Positions 24,746 to 35,714 of a DNA stretch of 64,000 bases are shown here, in pieces. The DNA lies in contig JANDJZ010000095.1 of the NCBI GenBank assembly GCA_027943245.1, positions 1-64,000 on the forward strand. The letters are read 5' to 3'. Position 1 is the stretch's first letter; each line of letters begins with the position of its first letter. Position numbers and translations under genes: made by a program. The notes beneath the pieces were generated by a model that was not told the origin of the DNA, did not search any database, and was given only the letters and a program-made list of their open reading frames with translations. The DNA comes from Acanthamoeba sp. SK_2022b (taxonomy: Eukaryota > Discosea > Longamoebia > Acanthamoebidae).

Positions 24746-25510
24746 GGGTCCATGCTGCTGCTGCTGCTGCTTCGCCTTTCCTTCCTTCTTCTTTTTTGGC
24801 CCCGAGAGAATCCTCGTCAACTTGTCGTGGGTAGTTGCCAGGGTCATAACAGAGTAGCACAAGTTTTTGGCCCCAAAAAGGCAAAGGTGGTGTAAGGAAT
24901 ACCGGGTGTCCGTTTCTGCTTTAATGTTCACGAATTCGCGTGCCCGTGGGCGTACAGCAAAAAGCCCTAGAGAGAAAAGGAAGAGCACCCCGGATCGAGG
25001 CTCAAGTTTGGGTTTGAAGGCGGCTACCTCGTTACGGCCAGTGCTTCAAACCAGTTGACGGAGCTGTGCCGTTTTCTTCGGTTGCTCTGTAACTGCGCCT
25101 AAGGAAGGCAACGTACTTGAGCAGTAAGGTTCAATATTTGGTTTCCACGTACCAAGACTGGAATAGGGGCCTCATTTTCTCTATATTGGCGCCTTGCAGC
25201 AAGCTGAGAGGCTCAACGGTGTTGCTCAAGTCGGTGGTGAAGAAGGAAGTGCGCGCGGTGCAGCAACTTAGTTTGAACTTCGAACTCCTTCAACGTAGTT
25301 GGACCACCCTGCTCTGCCTGCTACACGGCTTCTGCTAACAACGCGTTCGCTACTCGACGCTCGACGATCATACCCCAGCACAGACCTTAGCGCCCTTTCA
25401 GCCGCCCTTTCGCTCGCACTTGCAGTCTTGTGTTTCTCTTCCGTGAGTGATAGCCACCGCCGCCTTTTCCTCCCACACTCGAAGGAGGGGGAGCCACTGG
25501 GCCCCCTTCG
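24746..25510. other. Intergenic, no gene seen
   Basis: Short frames on both strands lack consistent GC3 or recognisable motifs. The segment probably holds the 3' end of the FYVE-EI24 transcript and the promoter of the RFX gene. Confidence 0.5.
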
Positions 25511-28170
25511 ATGACGGAGCACGTCCAGGCGCGCAAGAAGCACGGCGAAGAGATCGTGATCTGGTACGACTCACTCACTCTCTCCTTCTCCCTATTGCGA
25601 GGGGTGCGTGCTGATAGACCATTCCGTGGCTCTTGTCCACCTTTCGCAAAACTACTCACGTGGCTTGAAGTGTAATTCCATATGGCTTCTCCACCTGGCC
25701 ATTTCCTAGACTCCATTCTGGTTGCTTTCTCACCCAGTCGATTCTCCATTTTGCATCGTTTCTAGGTTGAAGGAGAACTACGAGCTTGCCGAAGCCACCG
25801 GTTGCATCAGCAAGGTCCGCGGCCTTTCCTCTCCCTGCGCACTCTCTATCTTACGAATCAAGTGTCGGGTGTCAGGCCTCGGTCTACCATGATTACCTGG
25901 TCATGTGCCACAACTTACAGCTGCAGCCCACCACCGGTAATGAGCTGTGTTCTTTGACGGATCGCCCGCCCAACAAGTGCCCCCTCTAACTTGATGATGA
26001 TCTTTGTCCAGGCCCTGCTTTTGGCAAGCTCGTTAGGAGAGCCTTCCCTTCTGTGGCTTCAAACAGAAGAGGACCAAGAGGTCACGCACTACACATGTAC
26101 GCCGGTCTGCGCAAGCGCGCTCATCCCATCCGGTTGCTCGACTTCCCAAGTAGTCTGGACCCACCAACCAGCCCGATTTCGTATCCCGCCATTGCCTCGG
26201 CGTCGGGCGGGTTCCCTCCAGTCCTCGTATCGCCAGAACTTGCAAGCAGTCCAACTTTTGACAACAGCAGTCAGCTGATGTCTCAGTCGGTGGATTTCGA
26301 TATGCGCAGTGCAGGACAGCCCCAGCATCACTCCCAACTTCACCTCCCCTACCCGTTAACACACCACTCTCATCAACCAGCCCAGCCCCAGCCTTCCCCT
26401 TCCTACAGTAGCGAGTCGCCGACCTTCTCCTCCCCCTCGCTCGCTTCCCAGCGTTCGGGCGCACCAGCCTGGATGACAAGTTTCGCGAGGGGTGAGCTGG
26501 TGAGCGAAGCGTCTGACTGGCTCCTGTCGTCCAAGCTCGAACCGGAAAGTACGCCAGCCGACCGCTTCGCTTTGATGCCACCCAGAGCCTCTTTCGGCGA
26601 CATTGCCGATTGGGCAACCTCCAGGTTCGTCCTATATGTTTACCTATAGTGTCCCATGGACTAAGGTTAAAATTGTGCAGAGTCGAGGAGTGTAGCATGG
26701 AAAAGGGAGACAGCTCCGAGGAGATGAACATTGTGGGGACCGATTCAGTGGAAGACGGCGCGGTGGAGATGAGGGAAAACCACCTCACCGTCCTCGATAC
26801 GGGCTGGCATAACAGGGTTTCTTCTCTACTCCCTGCCAGGCCCGGTGGTGCCAAAGTTACCAGCGCTGGTCAGATGGCATTGCTCGGGCGCCATCTCATC
26901 AGCTCAGCTTCTGTTGGGAGGTCTCCTCAGCAGTCTCAGCAGCCGCCACAGCTAACGAAGTCGGCCGAGTACTACCCTGTGGCGGTGACCTCTCACTTCC
27001 CACAACAGCCCTCGCCCTTCTCGTTCTCGGCCTCCCACGTCCCCGTCCCGCTCGTGAGCTCTCCCACTACCAACCGGCGACCTGCCACAAGGCCTCGGTC
27101 CGTGTCAGGCGTCGACGCGGTGTTACAGACATCCACGACATACCAGCAAGGCGGAGGCACCTATGGATCGTATGAAGGCGACTACGGCCTGGCTACCAGG
27201 AGCTTCGCGCAGTACCAGTTTGCTACCTCTGCCCCTGGGGGGCAGCTTACAAACACTCGATCGGGGCAGTTCGCCACCCCGGTCTCCTCTCCGCAGCCTC
27301 AGGATGACAAGCTTAGCTTGAGCTCCAGCGGAAGGGGCCGTGGGCTGGTAGAAGGCCTCCCACCGTCCCGCAGGGAGTTCCAGATCCGAACTCCCATCAA
27401 TTTTGACGACCATCCAGCCGATGAGAGGCCCCACTACTCTGAAGGTAACAACAGTTACACTTGACTTGTTTCGTGACCACAGCCTTTCATAACTTTATTG
27501 GCTTAGTGACTAATTGAGCTATCGTGGTAATTCAGTGTCAATTCTCACCTCCATCTGTCGGCTATACTACTCCAACCTGTACAAGGGCGTCCTTTCCGGC
27601 AACTTGGAAGGATTGCCACGAGATATCGACAAGTTCTGGGAATACGTCGGCAACAACTTAGCGGTGCTTGTCCACCACTTGCCCCATGCTTTTCACTGCA
27701 GCCTTCTCAGCTCACGCCATGCTTGGTGACACGTTCCTTTCAGAACCTCTTCCTATATGAGTCTGTATGTCAGCGTTTGCTGCAAATTGAAAGCAGTGTA
27801 CTTCGTGAACTCGGTGGTACGAGAGCCTGACGCGTCTTTCGGGAAGGGACCATCCGTTTAGCTAAAAGCACCAACTTCTTTCATTGCAGACGCGTTACTG
27901 GTTTACCCGATCGAACAGCGAGCAACGTACCTGCACCAAGTAGCAGTCTGCATCCCCACCTGGTTGTCGCGGAGAAAGGCCGTACTGCCAGCGCAACTCT
28001 TCGTGTCGCTCCACCAGGTCAGTGTCCGTAATGTATATTAGGAGGCCTGAGCTAACTTCGATTGCACTTGGTTTTCTCAGATCGTAAGCGACTTCGCCAT
28101 GCAGCTTTATGGGCACGCCAAGCAGTTGCAGACAATTGCCAGTCACCCCAGCATCCGACCATCACACTGA
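25511..28170 (+). CDS. RFX-family transcription factor
   Basis: The start at 25511 gives MTEHVQARKKHGEEIVIW. Joined exons give LKENYELAEATGCISK, ASVYHDYLVMCHNLQLQP, PAFGKLVRRAFPSVASNR and then GPRGHALHMYAGLRKR. This is the winged-helix RFX DNA-binding domain (W..NYE, Y..Y...C, FGK.+R..F, RG, Y.G.R), within the first ~90 residues. The family reads X-box sites and in several protists controls cell-cycle or cilium genes. The usual SKYHYYGIR stretch is altered to HALHMYAGLRK. A long Ser/Pro/Gln-rich middle (26050-27460) has no fold I recognise. The C-terminal exons (YYSNLYKGVLSGNLEGLPRD, KFWEYVGNN, SLHQIVSDFAMQLYG) resemble the helical RFX dimerisation region. The stop is at 28168-28170. Joins after 27460 are approximate. 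Confidence 0.8.
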
Positions 28171-29396
28171 CGTGCTACAATCTCTCTTGTACCCTTTTCC
28201 AAGAAGAAAATTTTTCTTTAATCTACCTGTGCCGTGATACAAAGGCCTTGCCTTCCAACTTCGGTGAACCAACCAGGCTTGTTTGTACACCACACAAGAC
28301 TAATGCAAAACCAAGTGTCCCCACAGCCATTTTGGAAATGAGTTGAGAACCTCTTTCACTTTGTCTCCTCCAACACTTTTTATATAAGAGGAAGAGGATG
28401 AGGAGGAGAGGAGGGCTTTGCCTTCTCTTCACCCTTGCGCTTTGTCGCAGGCCCTTGACTGTATGGTGGCACTTCCCTCCTCAAGATGCAGATGCTATGG
28501 TGCATTTGTCTGACTGGTTTATCTGGCCATCAGCCAGCTCCCCCACAACCACTGATCTTTCAGCAAGGAAATCAACATCCAAATGCTGTCTGATAGTCCT
28601 GATGAAGTGCATGAGATGCACAAGTTTGTATATTTTTGGTGTTGCTAAGGGATAGATAACAACAATTCTGTGGGTAACAAAATCATAAAAAAATGAAAAA
28701 ATATGAACATTCTGAGAGAGGCTGGTGGTGTACAGGGTTGCTGTGACCATAGTGAAAAAGAGTCACTGCCACTTTTTCAGGAGCACCAGGTTCATCTCTT
28801 AGGAGAGCATAATTATCTACTAAAGTCTTTATCTTGCTCTTAACATTGCATTTGACATGGACGTTTGGGTGTATAAATTTCAATCTGCTTAGATGATATA
28901 AGAACCAAGGTTCAGGAATATGAGACACTGCCCCTTATTGAAATGTATACAGTTTTTTCAACAGGCAAATCAGCAGCACGCAGCTGTAGACATTTAGGAC
29001 ACCTTCCTAGACAGGTCCTGGCTGCAGAAAAAGAGTCCCTGTCTCATTTTCCTGAACTCAGTTTCATGTACATCACCTTCTTTGTTATTGATGGTATGTA
29101 GAGAAGACCAGCCAAGACAGAGTTGGCTCACATGTGGAAAGATAGACTGCAGTGGTGGTGATGTATAGGATAGCAAGCATAAATGGAACTCCAACTTCAA
29201 TTTGTTACACTGCGCTGGTTGTCTCCCTCATGACCTTCACAGCTGCCTGTTTAAGGGGGCAGTTTATATTTTTCCTGTTTATTGCGGCCAGCACCTCGGG
29301 TAACCTCGGCTACCCGCTCAACACGGAGTGACGCGGGGATCGGACTTTGTACAGCAGCTTGTTTGCCGCCCCGGCCAAAACTTTGCACCCAGCACC
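28171..29396. other. AT-richer intergenic segment, possible decayed element
   Basis: 28400-29280 is clearly lower in GC than its neighbours. The minus strand has broken but protein-like frames: 29200-28994 (EFHLCLLSYTSPPLQSIF, EGDVHETEFRKMRQG) and 28928-28683 (IPEPWFLYHLSRLKFIHP, NYALLRDEPGAPEKVAV). Stops separate them. On the + strand a TATATAAG (28381) precedes an 85-codon ORF at 28398. I assign no function. Confidence 0.4.
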
Positions 29397-31172
29397 ATGC
29401 GGGAGTGGGCACAGCACTTAATTGTGGCTGGTACAGTTCTTCTGTCGATCTTTCTCGTCTATTGCTACTTCAGCCTGAACCAAGTGCTTGAGCCCAAGGA
29501 GCAGTTCCCGTCTCACGCCTATGGTAGCAAAGTCCCAGTCCTCGGCGAGGGAGTTACGACGCCACAAGGCCGGGAGCCCTTCGTCAAGAAGGTTGCCCTC
29601 CTTATTCCTATGTACCTCAACAAGACAAGAGGTACGGCAATTCAGGCCTTGTTCCCACAGCAGCTCCGTTTTAGCTTTGCCTTGGGTGGGGCCGAGAGCT
29701 TACTCGGTGAGCTGACCTATGCGTGCACCAGACTGGTTTCCCTACTGGGTTGAGTCCATGCGCGGCAACCCCAACACCCATCCTCACTTTGAGCTCGACT
29801 TTTTCATCTTCCACGAGGACCTCCCCCTCATCTATGGGTGGCTTGCCGCCAACTCGGCTCAGCAGAACAGATCCGCCACTGGCGTCGCCACCGACAATGC
29901 AGAAGCAGGAGGAGCCTATCCCTTTGGCCAGCTGCCCAAACACGTCCACTGCATCAACCTCCACAAGGGCGGCCTGTTGAAACTCATCAGCACCAAGATG
30001 GCCCACGCCCTCCGAAGAAATGTGACGGAGATGAGCCACCACATCCAGCACGTGCACCTGCCCTGACATCGCCAAAGCCCTCTCCTCTCCCGCAGCCAGC
30101 CCTGTGACGACATGTGTTGCGTGCGGCCTTGGCCAACCACAGTGATGCGTTCCTGCATGCGCCGAGGGGCGGGTACCTGATGACGGAACTCAAGCCGACC
30201 TTTGGGCTCGTGTTCGAGGACTACATAAGGGGCTACACCCACTGGGGCTGGACCGACGACGACATCTTCTGGGGTGACGTGCATGCATGGGTCGAGGAGC
30301 ACGAGCTGCGCGATTTTGACGTCCTCTCCTATTCGCGAGGCGACGGCAGGGGCATGTATTTCCGCGGCCAGCTCAGCATCTTCAAGAACCACCCGATCAT
30401 CAACCACATGTGGACCGAGTGCGAGCTGCTGGTGCCCACAGACACTCGGGAGCTGAAGGTAAGCCTGAGCGACGAGGGCTGCTTCAGCTACAACGCCCTC
30501 GCGATGCCCGGCCTCAGGGTCAAGGTGGCCAACAAGCACACCGACCCTTTCCGGACAAAATCCGTGGTCTACTACTGGGTCGATGGCCGCCTGATCATCA
30601 ACAGCAAGTACCTTTCCTCGCATGGGCGAGGCGCATTGCCTCTCTGTCTTCTCGGCTCTCCGATTGTTCCTCACTTTTATGTGTTTTTTTTCCCCGGCCA
30701 TAGCCCCAACGACACACGGTTCGAGGAGGAATTGATCGCTTACTACACAAGACAGCTCCAGCCGGGCGCCGCTTCGTCTTCGCTGCCCAGGAACGAAGGA
30801 GGGCACTCTTCCTTCCGCCCGCCGCCTCCCCTCACCCGCCCCTTCATACCCCTCTCCGACTGGACGCCCACCCTCGAGACGCACGACAAGGACGTCTGCA
30901 TGCCGTGGCTGCCCAAGAAATACCGAACGTGCGTGGACGTGCCGGGCAGGGAGGAGGAGTTCAGCGTGATTTTTGACAACGGCGACTATTACTACCAGCA
31001 CGTCGAGTTCACCAACCCGGAGGAGCGGGCCTTCCTCCACCTTCTCCTCTGGAAGTCCCTCGAGGAGTTCAAGGTGAGGATGCCGCCCCCACGCACCCGG
31101 CTCATGGTCTTCCGCATCAGCACCAATGGCATCACGCCCCTAGTCTTCTTCCCCGATCCTGCCGTTCGATAA
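29397..31172 (+). CDS. Type II membrane glycosyltransferase-like protein with DDD motif
   Basis: The start at 29397 gives MREWAQHLIVAGTVLL, a signal anchor (about residues 5-25: IVAGTVLLSIFLVYCYF). The luminal part begins KKVALLIPMYLNKT, a typical first strand of a GT-A fold. Later exons give WFPYWVESMRGNP, FELDFFIFHEDLP, TFGLVFEDYIRGYTHWGW directly followed by TDDDIFWGDV, and FRGQLSIFKNHP. This order matches the family of uncharacterised proteins with a DxD-like acidic motif (DUF6625-type). It is probably a Golgi sugar transferase; donor and acceptor are unknown. Introns at about 29632-29732 and 30030-30115 are inferred; the remainder is nearly continuous. The end at 31172 assumes read-through after FKVRMPPPRTRL, so the last ~35 residues are uncertain. 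Confidence 0.7.
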
Positions 31173-31215
31173 CATTCACTCCAACGTTGCTGCCTTACTT
31201 TTTCATTGGTCATCA

Positions 31216-33522
31216 TCACATGTGCCCAACACCGAGGAGGGCGATGGAACTGGCCGAGAAGATGCCGCCGTTGGCGTAGACCAGCGCACGCTTCGCATTT
31301 CGCACCTGTCGGCTGCCGGCTCGTCCGCGCAGCTGCTCCACGGCTTCGATCACATTGTACATCGCCGGCGCCTGGCGAGGAAGAGGCGGGCCAGTCAACA
31401 ATGACCAAGCCGTTCGCAATTCCAAAATAATTACCACATTTTATTTTTTAAAAAAAAAACAAACAAAAACCAATAAAATTAGTACCAAAGAAAAACACCT
31501 CCAAAAATAATAAATATAACAAACAAAAACAAAAAACGGCCAAACATCACAGGCGTACCTCCCAAGGAGCACCAAACGCGAGGAGACCACCGTGAGTGTT
31601 GACGGGGAAGTTGTTGGGATCGCGGTTGTCGTTGCCGCCTTTCTCCTCTATCTCCTTCAACAGCTGATGGTACTTTCGGTCGATCCACTCTCCGCCCTCG
31701 CCTGCGATTTTGCACCATCAAGTGCGAGTTGTGCGCGTGAGCTGAGCCAGATACCCGACAGTGCTTGACGCACAACGACCGTACCCTTCTTCGCCAACCC
31801 GACAGCCTCGATGGCGCGGATGAGGCAGATGGGGAAGCAGTCGTACAAGCCAAAGAAGTCGATGTCGTTGGGACCAATTTGCGCCTCGTTGAACGCTGTC
31901 CAAATTTTCACAGAGCTGGCGTGAGCCCACACACGCCACACGTCGGTGGCGCGCGCTCGTGAAGGAACAGGGAATGACTTCTCGTGGGAGCGCACCGAGC
32001 TCGGCAGCGATGTCGGCCGTAAACATGTCCTCGTCGATCACCGGAGGAGGATAGAGCGGCCCGCTGCCCTCGCCTCCGCCCAAGACCGCTACTCCCTTCC
32101 TTTTGCCGTAGCCATTCCGCTCGAGCCACCTGCCACAACAACACTCAAGCCGTTAAGGAATCTTACGTACGCGACCCGACTCCCACGAAAGTGGGAAGAG
32201 GAGAGGAACCTTGACGAAGCGAGAACGATCGCAGCGCCACCATCGGCTCGGCGAGCACACTGGAGAGGAGCAGATCAGAGCGGTCACGTCTGTTCGCCAA
32301 TCAGCGAGGTGGGGTCACTAGTGCGCGTACCTCGAGCAGGTTGGTCACCTTGCCGATGGGCGGCGAGGCCAAGACTTCCTCCAGACTCCGCACCCTACGC
32401 GTGACCTAAGTCAGGGGGGGCTCGTCGGCGACACACACAACTCAAGGGGAAGGGAGTGGCATCACCTTTTGGTAACGGCGTAGGGGTGCCTTGCGGCCTG
32501 CATGCTCATGAGCACCGAACACATCGCCAACTGCTCTCGCTTGATGCCATACGTGCTCATTTGCCTGTGTGAGCGCGCGTGTTTGAGTAAGAACAGAACA
32601 CGCGAACCCGACCGCACATCCGTGCCAGGGGCCCACACACAGCGGTGGTGCGCCATACCACTGCGCGATCCTGTCATAGCCGTGCGGGATGACCGGACTC
32701 TGTAGCTCGCCATCGGGATCTCGACAGGTCTAGTGGCAGAGAGAGAGAGAGAGAGAGAGAAGAGCTGAGCACTGGGGCTCCCTTCTTCGTTCGTGGGTGA
32801 ACAAGAGAAAGACACACTCACTCACACACACTGAGAGAGAGGACATAGAGAGAACAGGGAGACCTGGTCGGCCCTACGAAGGAACTCTTCCTTGGAGAGG
32901 GAGCACACGGCGTCACCGGCCACCACGGCGACCGTTTCGCACCAGTCCATCTTGATCATTCGCGCCGCCTCCAACAGACCGGTCACAGGCCCAGCGCTGC
33001 GAAGAGTGTAGGAGCAGAGAGCGCGGGTGATGTCAGCTGCCTTCTCAGGGAAACGTTCTGAAGAAGAAATGTGCAACCACGTCAACAGATATGTGGCGGA
33101 GGAGAAGGAAGCGGCACCCGCCAGTGTCGATGGTTCGCACGATGACATCACGCTCCTTGTTGGGCAAAAGACCCATCTGCGTGCCCAGGTAGTGCGCTTC
33201 CATCTGCACGCAGACGCCAGGCGTGAGTGCTCCCCGCATGCAAGGCTTAGAAGGGGAAGAGCAGCACGCACAAAGTGGGGGTCGGCAAGAGAGGGGATGG
33301 CAACGAGGCCGTCTAATTGGCGCAACGTCATGCCTGCATCACCCAAAGCGAGCTCGAGCGAATTCCTGCCAGGGCAAGGCTGGATATCAATAATCGGCAT
33401 GGGTGCTTCCACAAAAATGAGTGCACTATCGCCTACCGCATGAGCATGGAAGGCTTCTTGTTATGCTTGCCGAGGGGCGTCATGCCAACACCAACGATGC
33501 GCGCCACTTTAGGTCCCCTCAT
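31216..33522 (-). CDS. Thiolase-fold protein lacking the usual nucleophilic cysteine
   Basis: The start at 33522 gives MRGPKVARIVGVGMTPLGKH, typical of SCPx-type and lipid-transfer thiolases. Exons join to give MTLRQLDGLVAIPSLADPHF, MEAHYLGTQMGLLPNKER, then DVIVRTIDTGGAGPVTGL and LEAARMIKMDWCETVAVVAG. In thiolases the acylated Cys sits where this protein has DTGGAGP. Later segments are QMSTYGIKREQLAMCSV, CARRADGGAAIVLAS, IGPNDIDFFGLYDCFPICL and AVEQLRGRAGSRQVRNAKRA, with LVYANGGIFSASSIALLG at the C-terminal GG active-site loop. It ends GVGHM at 31216. The fold is clear; catalysis by the standard thiolase route is doubtful. It may act as a lipid- or acyl-CoA-binding protein, or as a Claisen-type enzyme with other chemistry (inference). 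The promoter region is shared with the 4EHP gene. Confidence 0.8.
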
Positions 33523-33607
33523 CTTTGTGTGCCGGTGCAAAAAGAGAAGCAGGAAATGAAGAAAAACAATTCAAGAAAACAAAAACACAAACCAACCCAA
33601 CACAACG
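33523..33607. promoter_or_regulatory. Short divergent promoter (thiolase-like / 4EHP)
   Basis: Only 85 bases separate the two divergent ATGs. The segment is A-rich near the 4EHP side (AAACAAAAACACAAACC) and must carry both 5' UTRs and promoters. Confidence 0.6.
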
Positions 33608-34660
33608 ATGGAGGAAATCAAGCAGGAGAGCTCAACGGGACGAAGGGGTTCGAGGCAGGGAGACGTCGGGTTCTCCGACGGCGAGCTGGAGAAATTCGAT
33701 GAGGCGCTCGAGGCAGCGTCAGATTCATCGAAGCCCGATGTACAGAAGAAATGGACCATCCCTGCTGGTGTGGATCCTGAGGGCGGGCACTTCCTCTCCT
33801 CTGGCTACACTTTCTGGTTTGTTCGCCGATCGGGAGCTCGAAGCCAAGAGAACTATGCCAATGCCATCAAGAGAATTGGTGGTTTCAGATCGGTAACCCC
33901 CTCTGCCATTTATGCAAGAAATCCCAGTTTAAGGCCTTATCTTTGCCCGATTTGACAGATTGAGGGCTTCTGGAAATACTACAACCATCTTGTGCGGCCG
34001 CACGATCTACCAAACACATCTGATTACCATTTGTTCAAGGAGGGCATTAAGCCCATGTGGGAGGTACGCTCTCGCTGCCCTGCCTTTCGAGTTCGTAATC
34101 AATCGGTAATCGCGACACCGCTCAGGATGACGCGAACAAGCGAGGAGGCAAGTGGATCATCCGCTTGAAGAAGGGGCTGGCTACCAAGTACTGGGAGGAT
34201 CTTGTACGACTCGCTCAATGTCTTATCCAAGTTCCACCTCTCTGACCTCCTCGCTCGTCCCTCGCCGATGATGGACGCTCCCCCACAGCTGCTGGCGATC
34301 GTGGGGGAGCAATTCCAGGTGGGCGACGAGATCTGTGGCATCGTCTGCTCCATTCGGTTTAACGAGGATATCCTCTCTGTGTGGAACAAGAGCGCCGATA
34401 ACAAACAGGCCAGGCTCAAGATTCAGTGCGTGCTGCCTGACCCTTCTCTTCTATCGCTCTCGTTCTCGCTCTCTCGCCCGTGCACGAGTCTTGGTAGTCG
34501 CTACACCTCCGCATGTGGACACTAACAACGTTCACCTTCTTCCAGCGAAACGCTCAAAACAGTGCTCAACCTGCCGCCCAACACACCAATGGAGTACAAG
34601 TGCCACGACGACTCGATCAGAGACAACTCCTCCTTCCGCAACACCGACATCTACAGATGA
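33608..34660 (+). CDS. EIF4E2: eIF4E class II cap-binding protein (4EHP-like)
   Basis: The start at 33608 gives MEEIKQESSTGRRGSRQGD. Five exons join: YTFWFVRRSGARSQENYANA, IEGFWKYYNHLVRPHDLP, YHLFKEGIKPMWEDDANK with RGGKWIIRLKKGLA, GEQFQVGDEICGIVCSIRFN, then ETLKTVLNLPPNTPMEYK and HDDSIRDNSSF. This closely follows 4EHP. The first cap-stacking residue is a Tyr (NYANAIK) instead of the Trp of class I eIF4E, while the second Trp and the Glu in MWED are kept. Class II proteins bind the m7G cap without recruiting eIF4G and so repress translation of selected mRNAs. The length fits the family. The stop is at 34658-34660. Confidence 0.92.
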
Positions 34661-35714
34661 CCTCGCGCACCTGTGTGCACAGACTGGCTCCGTCAGTTGC
34701 GTTTTTGAGGCGGGACCTGCCCTACATGTGCAGATGACGATCAGATCGCGCACAAGCCCCCCCCCCCTCTCTTGCTCTCGAAGCGGGGTGGATAAACTGG
34801 CTGGCTGTTCTACCGAATTGCAACCCCCCCCTCAGCACCACTCTATCCCGCTCGATCTTTCCTGCTCAGGCTTACGTCACCGCCGTGTCAAGACCGTCGC
34901 GTGTTGTGCGAGTGTCGAAGAGCTTCTCTGACGGCCTCAAGAAGGCGACAGGTCATCAAGTCGGAGTGGTTGGGGGGCCTTGTACTGCCGGTCGTATCTC
35001 CACCAGAGTGCCAGTCGTCTGTGCGCCTTGCGCAGCATCGCATGCCGCTCCGGAGCGCACGGCAACATCGCCAGATACCCGAAGCAGAGCCCACTGGGCC
35101 AAGGGCTAACGCAACCGCCCAAGAGCGAGAGGCATGCGGCGTGGGAGTCCGGCTCCTGTTCTCCCCGTGGTCCCGTCACCGTTTCTCAACGTGACATGAA
35201 TACAGCGGCAACCTGTCGGCAGCTCAGTATGTACGGCCCGTGCGCGATCCAAACCGTGTCGACAACACCTGACAATCACCCGATGAGCTGAATGATCCGA
35301 CTGGCCACAGGGCGAATTGCGGATTGGCGATTGGAGGAACTGATTTTTCAAAGTGAAATTTCGATCTTCGTCGACCAAAATCCTTACTGCGGCGGAAAGC
35401 TGGAAACGGGAACGGCACGAGCCTTGGTGGTTCCTCCTCTCTCGTGAAAGGCTGCGAGCCTTCTTTATTTCGTTGTATTCCCACCGCCCGCACCAGACCA
35501 CACCACCCCTTCTCCCTCACCACTCGCCTTCTCTTCCCCAACTAGGAAAGAGAACCTGAATACCGGTGAACGGACATCGCACCTTCACCGCCCACACTAT
35601 ATTGGTACTGGCCGTCCACCTGTCAGTATCCTACGCTCGGGCAATAGGACACTTACCGATCGCTCTGCGTGCGTGTGGCGTGTCTTCTGATCTGCTATAC
35701 AGCACACATACGAC
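34661..35714. other. Intergenic ~1 kb, no gene supported
   Basis: Frames around 34880-35300 on both strands lack introns, motifs or clear start context, and no tRNA-like box B sequence was found. It probably contains 3' UTR and the upstream region of the next gene. Confidence 0.45.

Noticed and set aside
34880..35110. Small + strand ORF after the 4EHP gene (RVVRVSKSFSDGLKK)
   Set aside because: It has no start context, intron structure or motif, and 4EHP already ends with its normal C-terminus.
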